A stretch of DNA of 5,058 nucleotides, from contig JAOSJP010000017.1 in NCBI GenBank assembly GCA_027494015.1, positions 19,586 to 24,643 of the forward strand, written 5' to 3'. Origin of the DNA: Anaerolineae bacterium. GTDB lineage: Bacteria; Chloroflexota; Anaerolineae; Aggregatilineales; Aggregatilineaceae. Below, in pieces: positions 1-5,058 of this stretch. The stretch's first letter is position 1. Every line of letters starts with the position of its first letter. A program made the position numbers and the translations under genes. The notes beneath the pieces are model-generated. The model searched no databases. It saw nothing but the letters and a program-made list of their open reading frames with translations, and was not told where the DNA came from.

Positions 1-153
1 AGGGCTGGCTTCATCATGTTGCTGGCGTCCAGCGCGCCCGAAGCGGCCCCCGCGCCGACGACCTGATGCAGCTCGTCAATGAAGAGGATGATCTCTCCCT
101 CGGAGCGCTGAATCTCCTCGATGGCGGCTTTCAGCCGCTCCTCGAACTTGCCG
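1..153 (-). pseudogene. Clp/Hsp100 AAA+ ATPase (ClpB/ClpC type), internal fragment
   Basis: On the minus strand bases 152 down to 3 are open and encode about 50 residues starting [15 protein letters not shown] and ending NMMKPA. They include the Walker B segment IILFIDELH followed by [15 protein letters not shown]. This matches the first nucleotide-binding domain of Hsp100 unfoldases (ClpB, ClpC, ClpA), which thread proteins through a hexameric ring using ATP. The family normally reads Y-R-G-(E/K)-F-E-E-R-L here, the pore-loop segment. The sequence departs from it right after the G (codon 150-152), where the insertion sequence begins. The gene continues to the left beyond the window, while its 5' part (Walker A and N-domain) should lie to the right but is not found after the element. 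The DASN wording slightly favours ClpC over ClpB, but I cannot decide between them. The copy is probably non-functional as seen here, unless the junction is an assembly artefact. Confidence 0.85.
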
Positions 154-157
154 AGGG

Positions 158-1499
158 GTATCCTAACGCTATCAACAGGAGCGAAGAAAGGAGACCCTTC
201 TCCCATGACAACCATACCCGAATTGGCCGAAGCGATGCAAACGCTGTTGACGACGACGGCGGACGAAGTGGCAAGAAAACAAGGGTTCGTCAAGCGACGA
301 CGGAAAGTCAGCGGGGCGAAGTTTGCCCAAACGCTGGTGTTTAGTTTTCTGGCGAATCCGGCCTCAACCCGTGAAGAGGTGCGGCAAGCCGCGGCCACGG
401 TGGGAATGGTGCTGAGCACGCCAGGGTTGGACAAACGGTTCACGGCAAAAGCGGCCTTCTTTTTGGACACCCTGCTGCAGCGTGCGCTGGAACAACTGGT
501 CGTCGCTGTGCCTGGGGTGGAGGGCTTGTTGGCGCGTTTTGCGGGGGTGTATATCGCTGACACGTCGCGCATCACCCTGCCCGCTGAATTGGCGCTGGTT
601 TGGCCCGGAGGGAATGGGGCGGCGGATGCGGCTGTCAAGACAGCGGTGCGTTGGGACTTGAATAGCGGGCAGTTGACCCTGCGCTTGCAGGGGGCGCGGG
701 TCCATGACCAGCAGACAGGGATCGGGTCGGCAGTGCTCCCCCCTGGCAGTCTGCGGCTCAATGACCTGGGGTTTTTCAACTTGGCGACCTTTGCCCAAGA
801 CCTGACCCAGGGCAGTGAGTTCTTCACTCGCTACAAGCACGGGACGACCCTGGCCACCCCTGACGGGACACGACTGGACTTGCTGCGCTTGCTGAACCAA
901 CACGGCCCGACCACGGTCGATAGGCCCGTCTTGGTGGGCGCAAAGCAGCTCCCCGCCCGGCTGATTGCCTTGCCCATGCCCCAAGAGGTCGCCGAACAAC
1001 GGCGGCGGCGTCTGCGCGCCCAGGCCCGCCGCAAACAACAACCGCTCAGCCAGACTACCCTGGCCCTGGCGGCCTGGACGCTCTACCTGACCAGCCTGCC
1101 GCCGGAGCACTTGACCGTTCAGGAAGCGCCCATCCTGGGCATGACCCGCTGGCAAATTGAAGTGCTCTTCCGCCTGTGGAAAAACAGTGGCTTGCTCGAC
1201 GAGTGGCGTTCCCACGACCCCTCTCGCATCTGGTGTGAATTCTACGCCAAGCTGCTGGCGCTGCTGGTCCAGCACTGGCTGATCGTCGTCAGTTGTTGGC
1301 ACCGCCTGAACCGCAGCCTGCATCGCGCCGCTCAGCTCATTCGCAAACAGGCCTTCCATCTGGCCAGCCTGCTGCCCGACCGACCGGCGCTCATCCGCGC
1401 CCTGTCCCATCTGGCGCACACCTTGGCCCTCACCTGTGGCCAATCCAAACGAGGAGACCACCCCTTGACCTTCCAATATTGGCTGGAGGTTGAGGATAC
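158..1499 (+). mobile_element. IS4-family insertion sequence
   Basis: The element is defined by its transposase gene and by short imperfect terminal inverted repeats. The left end reads GTATCCTAACGCT from 158; the right end, read on the minus strand from 1499, is GTATCCTCAACCT. They share a perfect 7-bp GTATCCT and then a gapped match. The exact tips are uncertain by a few bases, because the outer bases (GGG on the left, AA on the right after complementing) do not match. The left flank is a Clp ATPase gene and the right flank is unrelated non-coding DNA. No target-site duplication is evident between the Clp side and the right side. That fits recombination or deletion next to the element, or a misassembly through a multi-copy IS. 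Confidence 0.75.
187..193 (+). promoter_or_regulatory. ribosome binding site of the IS4 transposase
   Basis: AAAGGAG lies 11 bases upstream of the ATG at 205. It is the best purine-rich site in the leader and decides the start: the frame is open further upstream into the Clp fragment (from 121), but those upstream codons are host sequence outside the element. Confidence 0.6.
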
Positions 1500-1503
1500 T
1501 TGA
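205..1503 (+). CDS. IS4-family DDE transposase
   Basis: A 432-aa transposase that would cut and rejoin DNA at the ends of its own element. It has an IS4-type DDE RNase-H fold interrupted by a long insertion. Likely catalytic residues are D119 (in VYIADTSRI), D187 (in RLNDLGFF) and E319 (in [13 protein letters not shown]). The E319 region preserves the R-x3-E-x6-K part of the IS4 YREK signature (R315, E319, K326), although the usual leading tyrosine is replaced by G312. A basic stretch ([12 protein letters not shown], about 266-277) falls in the insertion domain. The length is normal for the family and there are no frameshifts. The start at 205 is chosen for its Shine-Dalgarno site and for lying inside the element. 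The TGA stop at 1501-1503 sits on or just past the right terminal repeat, so it may be supplied partly by flanking DNA. The subgroup and a specific IS name are not recognised. Confidence 0.9.
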   Translation: MTTIPELAEAMQTLLTTTADEVARKQGFVKRRRKVSGAKFAQTLVFSFLANPASTREEVRQAAATVGMVLSTPGLDKRFTAKAAFFLDTLLQRALEQLVVAVPGVEGLLARFAGVYIADTSRITLPAELALVWPGGNGAADAAVKTAVRWDLNSGQLTLRLQGARVHDQQTGIGSAVLPPGSLRLNDLGFFNLATFAQDLTQGSEFFTRYKHGTTLATPDGTRLDLLRLLNQHGPTTVDRPVLVGAKQLPARLIALPMPQEVAEQRRRRLRAQARRKQQPLSQTTLALAAWTLYLTSLPPEHLTVQEAPILGMTRWQIEVLFRLWKNSGLLDEWRSHDPSRIWCEFYAKLLALLVQHWLIVVSCWHRLNRSLHRAAQLIRKQAFHLASLLPDRPALIRALSHLAHTLALTCGQSKRGDHPLTFQYWLEVEDT

Positions 1504-1810
1504 AGCTCGTGAATGCCTTAAGTTGGTGCAAGCGCAAAGAAGGGGGGTGTCAATGCTACGGGCAGCCGTCGCCTACCGGAGTAGCCGTCGCTCCTCACCG
1601 CTCTCCGGCGCTTCTGCCGGGGGCGACCTGACCGACCTGTCAAGCCGAAGGTTTGTAAAATCCCGCTTAGGCCGCGCCCGGCGAGTGTTTGTGTTCCGCT
1701 CCTCTCTTACGTACTCGTGGCTGGCGGATGGCTCGTCCTGGGTTTGCGCATGGTTGACTACTGTACTTGGGGAGGCCGTAGCGAAGTCTGAGAATGGCAG
1801 TCTGGATCGT
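1504..1810. other. non-coding stretch, no recognisable gene
   Basis: About 300 bases between the IS4 element and the large stem-loop. Frames cross this region (for example plus-strand 1490-1990 and minus-strand 1667-1849), but their translations are rich in R, S, G and P, have no recognisable domain, and run across the element boundary or the hairpin, so I do not call them genes. The only local pattern is a 9-base direct repeat, AGCCGTCGC, at 1564-1572 and 1583-1591. No tRNA, rRNA or CRISPR pattern is visible. It does not continue the Clp gene found left of the element. Confidence 0.5.
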
Positions 1811-1882
1811 GAGCGCGGGGGAGGCTCCTGGGGAGGGGCCCCGGCGCAAGACCGGGGAGGGGCCCCAGGAGGCCCCGCGCTC
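1811..1882. repeat. 72-bp GC-rich stem-loop with nested direct repeat
   Basis: Arms pair as follows. GAGCGCGGGG (1811-1820) is the exact reverse complement of 1873-1882. CTCCTGGGG (1825-1833) is the exact complement of 1863-1871. CCCCGG (1839-1844) pairs with CCGGGG (1852-1857) around the 7-base loop CGCAAGA. That is 25 base pairs, separated by a 4x1 internal loop and a symmetric 5x5 loop made of AGGGG on both sides. GGGGAGGGGCCCC also occurs twice as a direct repeat (1830-1842 and 1854-1866). It sits between a plus-strand transposase and a minus-strand gene end, where a bidirectional transcription barrier would fit, but there is no T-run on either side. It could instead be a dispersed small repeat or a structured RNA. 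Confidence 0.8.
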
Positions 1883-1888
1883 GGCGCG

Positions 1889-2070
1889 TCAGCTAGTCAT
1901 ACGATTGAAGAAATCCTCATCCTCTTTCCTGACGTCCGCCAGCGTGTTCAGCAAGCGCAGTGCCAGGTGATAGCTGAAACCCTGCTCTAGCTCGCGCAGC
2001 TTGTGGATGAGTTCGCTTTCGCGGGGGCTGAGTTTTTCCACTTTCAATGCCTGATGGTCTCTGGGCTGTT
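1889..2070 (-). pseudogene. 3' end of an unidentified gene
   Basis: The minus-strand frame encodes about 59 residues from QPRDHQALKVEKL to the C-terminus EDFFNRMTS, then a TGA stop (1889-1891 on the plus strand). The composition is that of a real soluble helical protein, rich in L, E, R and K with heptad-like spacing (SPRESELIHKLRELEQGF, then YHLALRLLNTLADVRKEDED). This is quite unlike the low-complexity translation just upstream. The frame stays open to 2191, but only by reading through the homopolymer tract and then out of frame through the ISAs1 transposase, so the true 5' part is missing. I do not recognise the family. It may be the target gene into which the ISAs1 element inserted in the same orientation. 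Confidence 0.5.
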
Positions 2071-2147
2071 GGGAAAAAAAAAATCCTCCCTCTTTTAACC
2101 CCCCCCCCGGGGGGGTTTTGCTTTTCTTTTTTTTTTTGGTCCCCCCC
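2071..2147. other. palindromic homopolymer tract (terminator-like or assembly scar)
   Basis: Contains A10 (2074-2083), C10 (2099-2108) directly joined to G7 (2109-2115), T4, T4, T11 (2127-2137) and C7 (2141-2147). AACCCCCCC (2097-2105) pairs with GGGGGGGTT (2109-2117) around a CCC loop. The flanking A10 and T11 runs could pair further out, with poor matching between. Read on either strand, a GC stem is followed by a T-rich tail, as in a bidirectional intrinsic terminator. However, so many 7-11 base homopolymers within 77 bases, at the exact junction between two unrelated coding frames, also look like a poorly resolved sequence or a joined assembly gap. Both readings remain open. Confidence 0.6.
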
Positions 2148-3268
2148 TGAAATTCCAACAACGGACAAAGCCTCGTGCAGATTGAGGGCATAATGAAGGC
2201 GCGCGTGCGTCAGGCTGGCATGGCCTAAGCGCTTGACCAGGGAGATGACCGTATTGCGTAAGGCGGCTAAGGCCTGCGGCGCGGAGCCAGACCGAACCCG
2301 GCAAGCATCTTCACCCAGCACCACATCACGGGAACGATGGAGCTGATTTTCAATCGACCAGTGTCCCCGCCAGCGGGTCAACACCGTCATCAGATCAATC
2401 TGGTCAGGTGTGAGACTCAAGACCCCGTACTCGACCTCGGTGGTAACTTCTCCTGTGGCCAGGGAAACCACGCGGCGTTCCAGGCGTAGTCCTTGTTCGA
2501 CACCCGGCCAATTCACATACCCTTTGAGGTCGGCACTGGCTGACAAAGTGCGCGTTTCAAGCCGTCCATGCCCCTTGGAGACCTGCTGAACTACCCGTTG
2601 CTCCTGTTGCGGGCCAGGCGGTAGCGCAAACAGCAGCGCCACGTCCGCTTTGAGCGTCGGTTGGTTGTCGCCCACCACCATCAAATAGGCCCCCCTTTTT
2701 CCACGATCAGCGCGGCTGTTTCGCGTTGGGTGTGTAAAGCATCACACGTAACCAGCACGCCTTCCAAGGCGAGCTTTGCCAACACCTCCCGCGCAATCGG
2801 GATTTCGTTGGTTTTGGGGCCCACTACCTGTTGTCCTAACACCAGCTCCAACTCATGGACAAAGGCACTCAGCAAATGCACAGCAGCTTGTTCTCCTGTG
2901 CGACTTCCCCGTAAGGTTTTGCCATCCAGGGCCACTCCCGCCCACCGTTCGACCTGATAGGCCTGGGCAACCTGTCCAGCCCAGTGCTGAAGACCGGCTT
3001 CGAGTTCGGCAATATCCAGGTCGCGCAACACCGTGCGAATGGTTTCGTAGCCCGGCACACGCGACCTTTTCATCCCCAGCACCCGGCTCACCGTCCACCG
3101 CTGCTCTTGTACCCACCGCGCTATTCCCCGTATGCTGTTTTCTCCGCTCAACAGCGCCAGGAATACCAGCGTCAGCACCGTCCCTACTTCATACCGTTTG
3201 CCGGATGGCTTGCGCCAGTCGCGCACTCCAGCAAAGACCTCTACTAAGGGGGGAATGAGTTCTGGCAT
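2148..3268 (-). pseudogene. ISAs1-family transposase, frameshifted
   Basis: Two minus-strand reading frames together make one ISAs1-type (H-repeat-like) DDE transposase of about 374 aa, the normal family length. The N-terminal half is 3268-2681 (195 aa). It has a DUF-type N-terminal domain (RDWRKPSGKRYEVGTVL, then SIRGIARWVQEQR), the first catalytic Asp in VALDGKTLRGS (D115), the family motif GPKTNEIP, and the second Asp in VTCDALHTQ (D176). The C-terminal half is in another frame from 2690 down to about 2148. It reads AYLMVVGDNQPTLK, carries the third acidic residue in RGHWSIENQLHR, then GEDACRVRSG, and ends near LNLHEALSVVGIS. The break lies in the run AAAAAGGGGGG (complement of 2690-2700); one more G would restore the frame. 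The expected stop after VVGIS is replaced by the homopolymer tract. It is either inactivated or a sequencing error. Confidence 0.88.
2681..3268 (-). CDS. ISAs1-family transposase, N-terminal half
   Basis: The 195-aa open frame that would be translated if the frameshift is real. It begins MPELIPPLVEVFAGVRDW, a typical ISAs1 N-terminus, and ends KGGPI with a TGA directly after the A5G6 run. Upstream on the minus strand a GGAG lies about 11 bases before the ATG, a weak ribosome site. It keeps two of the three catalytic acids (D115, D176) but lacks the glutamate, so alone it should not transpose; it could at most bind element ends or interfere with intact copies. Confidence 0.75.
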   Translation of the reverse strand: MPELIPPLVEVFAGVRDWRKPSGKRYEVGTVLTLVFLALLSGENSIRGIARWVQEQRWTVSRVLGMKRSRVPGYETIRTVLRDLDIAELEAGLQHWAGQVAQAYQVERWAGVALDGKTLRGSRTGEQAAVHLLSAFVHELELVLGQQVVGPKTNEIPIAREVLAKLALEGVLVTCDALHTQRETAALIVEKGGPI

Positions 3269-3321
3269 GGGTTGTCGTCTCCGTTCTATCCTTCTTTCTC
3301 AGTCTGACTTTAGAAAGCGGG

Positions 3322-4551
3322 ATGGGTGAGGAGATATACGGGAAGGATGGCCAGGAGGACGGACGCCGTCTTGTCTCACGGGGGCCGAATCTACAAGTTG
3401 GCTTCGTGGGATTGGATAGTCTCTATCTGGTGATTGAATATCCCCATGCTGACTTGTATCGTGCCTGGGCTGAGGTGGTGCATGGGGTGGATAGCGCGGA
3501 GCTGCGGGGAGGGGTGCCGCTTGGGAGTGTGCTCATTCGGAATGGCGCGCATGGCTATCCCTTGTCGGTGTGGGAAGGCGATGCGCGGCTGTACGTCACG
3601 GGCCGGGTGACTGAGGAACTGCGCGGCACCTCTCAGGAGGGGCAAGGGATGGGGGCGCTGCTCCAGTTGGGTCCTCAGACGCTGCGCGCCCTGGGGGAAG
3701 TGTGGGAGCCCAAGCGGCTGCGCGAGGGCGTGCTGGCCCAGCTGGCGGCGTTCGGGGTGAAGCATGTCGAGTTGTACCCGGTGCGCATCAACCGGGCGGA
3801 CCTCACGGTGGACGTGATCGGCCTGGACCTGGCGGCGCTCCACGTTGAAAGCTGGCATGATCGCTGGGTGGGAGCGTCCAAGCCGCGGGCGATCTACTAC
3901 GCCTCGGAGATCGGTCAGGTCGAGGGTTTCACGGTGGGCACCTCGGCGGGCGATGTGATGTTCCGCCTGTATGACAAGGTCTTCGAGAGCGGGCAGAAGG
4001 GCAGGCTGGATTTCTGGCGGTCGGTGTGGGGGATGGGCGAGGGAGACCTGCGCCCGGTGACGCGCTTCGAATGGGCGGTGAAGTGCTATCAGGCCGGGTT
4101 TGGGAGCCTGAGCTACCTGCCCGACCTGACCTTCGAGCGCTTCTGCGGGCTGCTGAACTACGTCACGCAGAGCTGGGGGCGGCTGTGTGTGCCGGACCCC
4201 GATGACAGCAACCGCTCGCGCTGGCCTTTGGACCCGCTGTGGGCGGCCCTGCTGGACATGATCGCGGAGTGGTCCTTCCACTGCGACGAGGTAGCGGCGC
4301 GGGAATACGTCTTCACCCCTGATCTTAGCTCGGAGTACCTGATGCAGCTGACGGGCTGGTTGGCGGGCTTCATGGCACGCGTGGGGGTCAGGCTGGAGGA
4401 GGGCGGGCCGGTGTCGCTGGCGCGGGCGCTGGCTTTCCTGGGCGAGCGGGGCTACACGCTGGCCGACCTGGACCAGAAAGCCCAGGAGAAGTGGGACATC
4501 ATGGCTCGTTTGCTGGTCAAGGGGGGCGGTCATGAGCCAACGGCTGATTGA
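3322..4551 (+). CDS. replication initiation protein, Rep_trans-like
   Basis: A 409-aa protein resembling the replication initiation factor family (Pfam Rep_trans type; initiators of small rolling-circle plasmids and RstA-like phage proteins), which nick one strand at the origin through a tyrosine. Visible family-like elements in order: an N-terminal strand VGFVGLDSLYLVIEYP (26-41); VRINRADLTVDV (154-165), resembling the family's R-x-D-L-x-x-D strand; DVMFRLYDKVFES (211-223), with the characteristic RLYDK; and VTRFEWAVKC (246-255), resembling the R-x-E-x-x-x-K strand. Which tyrosine is catalytic cannot be fixed by eye (Y217 is one candidate). The C-terminal 150 residues are helical and unassigned. 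The ATG has no good Shine-Dalgarno site and lies just 53 bases from the divergent ISAs1 transposase, so the native promoter may have been displaced by that element. It overlaps the next gene by 20 bases, so the two are probably cotranscribed. The family call is by motif only. Confidence 0.72.
   Translation: MGEEIYGKDGQEDGRRLVSRGPNLQVGFVGLDSLYLVIEYPHADLYRAWAEVVHGVDSAELRGGVPLGSVLIRNGAHGYPLSVWEGDARLYVTGRVTEELRGTSQEGQGMGALLQLGPQTLRALGEVWEPKRLREGVLAQLAAFGVKHVELYPVRINRADLTVDVIGLDLAALHVESWHDRWVGASKPRAIYYASEIGQVEGFTVGTSAGDVMFRLYDKVFESGQKGRLDFWRSVWGMGEGDLRPVTRFEWAVKCYQAGFGSLSYLPDLTFERFCGLLNYVTQSWGRLCVPDPDDSNRSRWPLDPLWAALLDMIAEWSFHCDEVAAREYVFTPDLSSEYLMQLTGWLAGFMARVGVRLEEGGPVSLARALAFLGERGYTLADLDQKAQEKWDIMARLLVKGGGHEPTAD
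4519..4526 (+). promoter_or_regulatory. ribosome binding site of the small downstream ORF
   Basis: AAGGGGGG, 5 bases before the ATG at 4532 and inside the end of the rep gene. The good spacing supports translation of the small overlapping ORF. Confidence 0.55.
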
Positions 4552-4738
4552 GTACGTGCCGCCCTCTCCTGAGGTTCTGGAGCACTTCGCCCGTGAGGTC
4601 TGCCTGGGCCTGGGGCCGGACTACTGCCAGCCTGAGGTGGTTGACGGGCTGGCATCCTTCATGAAAGTGGTCGCGCGGGCGCTGGCCAACAGCTTCAACC
4701 GCAAGGGTGAGGGAGACAATCCTGAGACCCGGACGTAA
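4532..4738 (+). CDS. hypothetical 68-aa protein downstream of rep
   Basis: A small soluble protein beginning MSQRLIEYVPPSPEVLEHF. It starts 20 bases before the rep stop with a well-placed purine-rich ribosome site, so it looks translationally coupled to rep. There is no signal peptide, membrane segment or cysteine motif (only two scattered cysteines, in REVCLGLGPDYCQPE). The C-terminus is basic and polar (NSFNRKGEGDNPETRT). Two short helices are likely, around residues 12-25 and 38-55. I do not recognise the family. Its position suggests an accessory role in the replicon, such as copy control or partner of the initiator, but that is inference from position alone. Only 15 bases separate its stop from the start of the IS66 element, which leaves no room for a terminator of its own. 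Confidence 0.65.
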   Translation: MSQRLIEYVPPSPEVLEHFAREVCLGLGPDYCQPEVVDGLASFMKVVARALANSFNRKGEGDNPETRT

Positions 4739-4779
4739 ACTACCTAAATTTGGCGTAACTACTCAGGCCAGAAGATGCG

Positions 4780-4790
4780 GACCTGAGGTC
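4780..4790. repeat. small palindrome upstream of the IS66 transposase
   Basis: GACCT-G-AGGTC is a perfect odd palindrome. Its CCTGAG (4782-4787) also mirrors CTCAGG (4762-4767) in the presumed terminal repeat, so an alternative hairpin with a 14-base loop is possible. It lies just upstream of the candidate -10 hexamer and could be a transposase or repressor binding site. Confidence 0.4.
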
Positions 4791-4798
4791 AAAAGCGA

Positions 4799-4804
4799 TA
4801 TAGT
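4799..4804 (+). promoter_or_regulatory. candidate -10 box for a leaderless IS66 transposase mRNA
   Basis: TATAGT lies so that a transcript starting 7 bases downstream would begin at the A of the ATG at 4811. This is the TANNNT-before-start arrangement of leaderless genes, which are common in Deinococcus. No Shine-Dalgarno site stands at normal spacing (GAGGT is about 20 bases away), which supports a leaderless start. There is no clear -35 (TGCGGA at 17-base spacing is poor). Confidence 0.45.
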
Positions 4805-4810
4805 AGCCGC

Positions 4811-5058
4811 ATGAACCCAGATGAAAAAGCACTGCACGAACTGGACAAGGCAACCCTGGTCGCTATCATCCTCGAACTGCGCGAGATGATTGGGCAACTG
4901 ACTGCGCGTATCCAGGACCTGGAAGACCAGCTTGCCAAGAACAGCGGCAACAGCGGTAAACCGCCGAGCAGCGATGGGTTGAGAAAAAAGCCTGCACCCA
5001 AGAGCCTGCGGGCCAAAGGGCAGCGACGGACGGGCGGACAACCGGGCCATCCAGGACA
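4811..5058 (+). CDS. IS66-family transposase, N-terminal part
   Basis: Open to the window edge, giving 82 residues plus part of a codon. It begins [13 protein letters not shown]. The first 45 residues form a predicted coiled coil with heptad leucines and isoleucines ([15 protein letters not shown], then [12 protein letters not shown]), the leucine-zipper-like N-terminus of IS66 transposases. Next comes the hallmark [13 protein letters not shown] (about 46-58), then a lysine/arginine-rich segment ([17 protein letters not shown]) and GGQPGHPG, which in this family leads into the zinc-binding region and DDE domain, here beyond the window. The start is set by the first ATG after the element end and by the leaderless-type -10 box. 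The family assignment is firm; whether the gene is intact cannot be judged. Confidence 0.9.
   Translation, partial: MNPDEKALHELDKATLVAIILELREMIGQLTARIQDLEDQLAKNSGNSGKPPSSDGLRKKPAPKSLRAKGQRRTGGQPGHPG

Larger units (their letters stand above)
4754..5058 (+). mobile_element. IS66-family element, left end (truncated by window)
   Basis: The element probably starts at GTAACTACTCAGGCCA (4754), because IS66-family ends typically begin with GTAA. The transposase start follows 57 bases later. The right end and second inverted repeat lie outside the window, so the tip is a candidate only. The 8 bases just outside, AATTTGGC (4746-4753), are the expected target duplication to look for on the far side. 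A single transposase gene directly after the left end, without preceding tnpA and tnpB, resembles the ISBst12-type subgroup and not classical IS66. Confidence 0.65.

Noticed and set aside
66..344. 92-aa plus-strand frame over the Clp fragment and the IS start
   Set aside because: Spans the IS boundary and is antisense to the recognisable Clp residues.
364..1476. 370-aa minus-strand open frame opposite the IS4 transposase
   Set aside because: Q-, G- and R-rich antisense shadow of a well-supported transposase in GC-rich DNA, with no domain or ribosome site.
1564..1591. Two AGCCGTCGC repeats as a CRISPR or iteron array
   Set aside because: Only two short copies 19 bases apart, with no further units.
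1741..1790. TTGACT as a possible -35 box
   Set aside because: No acceptable -10 at 16-18 bases, and no gene follows.
1490..1990. 166-aa plus-strand open frame
   Set aside because: Begins inside the IS4 end, crosses the large hairpin and runs antisense to the gene fragment at 1889-2070; low-complexity R/S/G composition.
1917..2147. Tail of the ISAs1 C-terminal frame beyond the homopolymer tract
   Set aside because: Homology to the family ends near VVGIS; the following residues are homopolymer translation and then a different frame of the neighbouring fragment.
3391..4533. 380-aa minus-strand open frame opposite the rep gene
   Set aside because: Composition dominated by R, H, P and Q, an antisense shadow of the Rep protein, which carries recognisable motifs.

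Overview
The window looks like a mobile-element-rich accessory segment of a high-GC bacterium. Deinococcus or a relative is my best guess. It rests on overall GC-rich base use, the look of the transposases, and a leaderless-type promoter arrangement in front of the last gene; no phylogenetic marker in the window proves it. No host metabolic gene is complete here.

Layout. (1) Bases 1-153, minus strand: an internal piece of an Hsp100 Clp ATPase (ClpB/ClpC type) containing the Walker B motif, cut off at the pore-loop segment by (2) an IS4-family element, about 158-1499, with one intact 432-aa transposase on the plus strand. The Clp gene does not resume beyond the element, so this is a rearranged junction and not a clean insertion. 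(3) 1504-1888: non-coding, with a long GC-rich stem-loop at 1811-1882. (4) 1889-2070, minus strand: the 3' end of an unidentified gene, truncated at (5) a peculiar homopolymer tract at 2071-2147 (A10, C10-G7, T11, C7) that is either a bidirectional terminator-like palindrome or a sequencing/assembly scar. (6) 2148-3268, minus strand: an ISAs1-family transposase split by a one-base frameshift in an A5G6 run. (7) 3322-4551, plus strand: a Rep_trans-like replication initiator, followed by (8) an overlapping 68-aa small protein (4532-4738). (9) From about 4754 to the window edge: the start of an IS66-family element, with its transposase N-terminus running off the end.

How it works together. The only non-transposon functional unit is the rep gene plus the small downstream ORF, probably a remnant or core of a small rolling-circle plasmid or phage-like replicon. 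It is hemmed in by an ISAs1 element on its left and an IS66 element on its right. Everything else is insertion sequences and the gene debris around them. I do not see a convincing novel defence or metabolic system. The points most worth checking are the palindromic homopolymer junction, the possible sequencing-error frameshift, the 72-bp hairpin, and the Rep/small-ORF pair.
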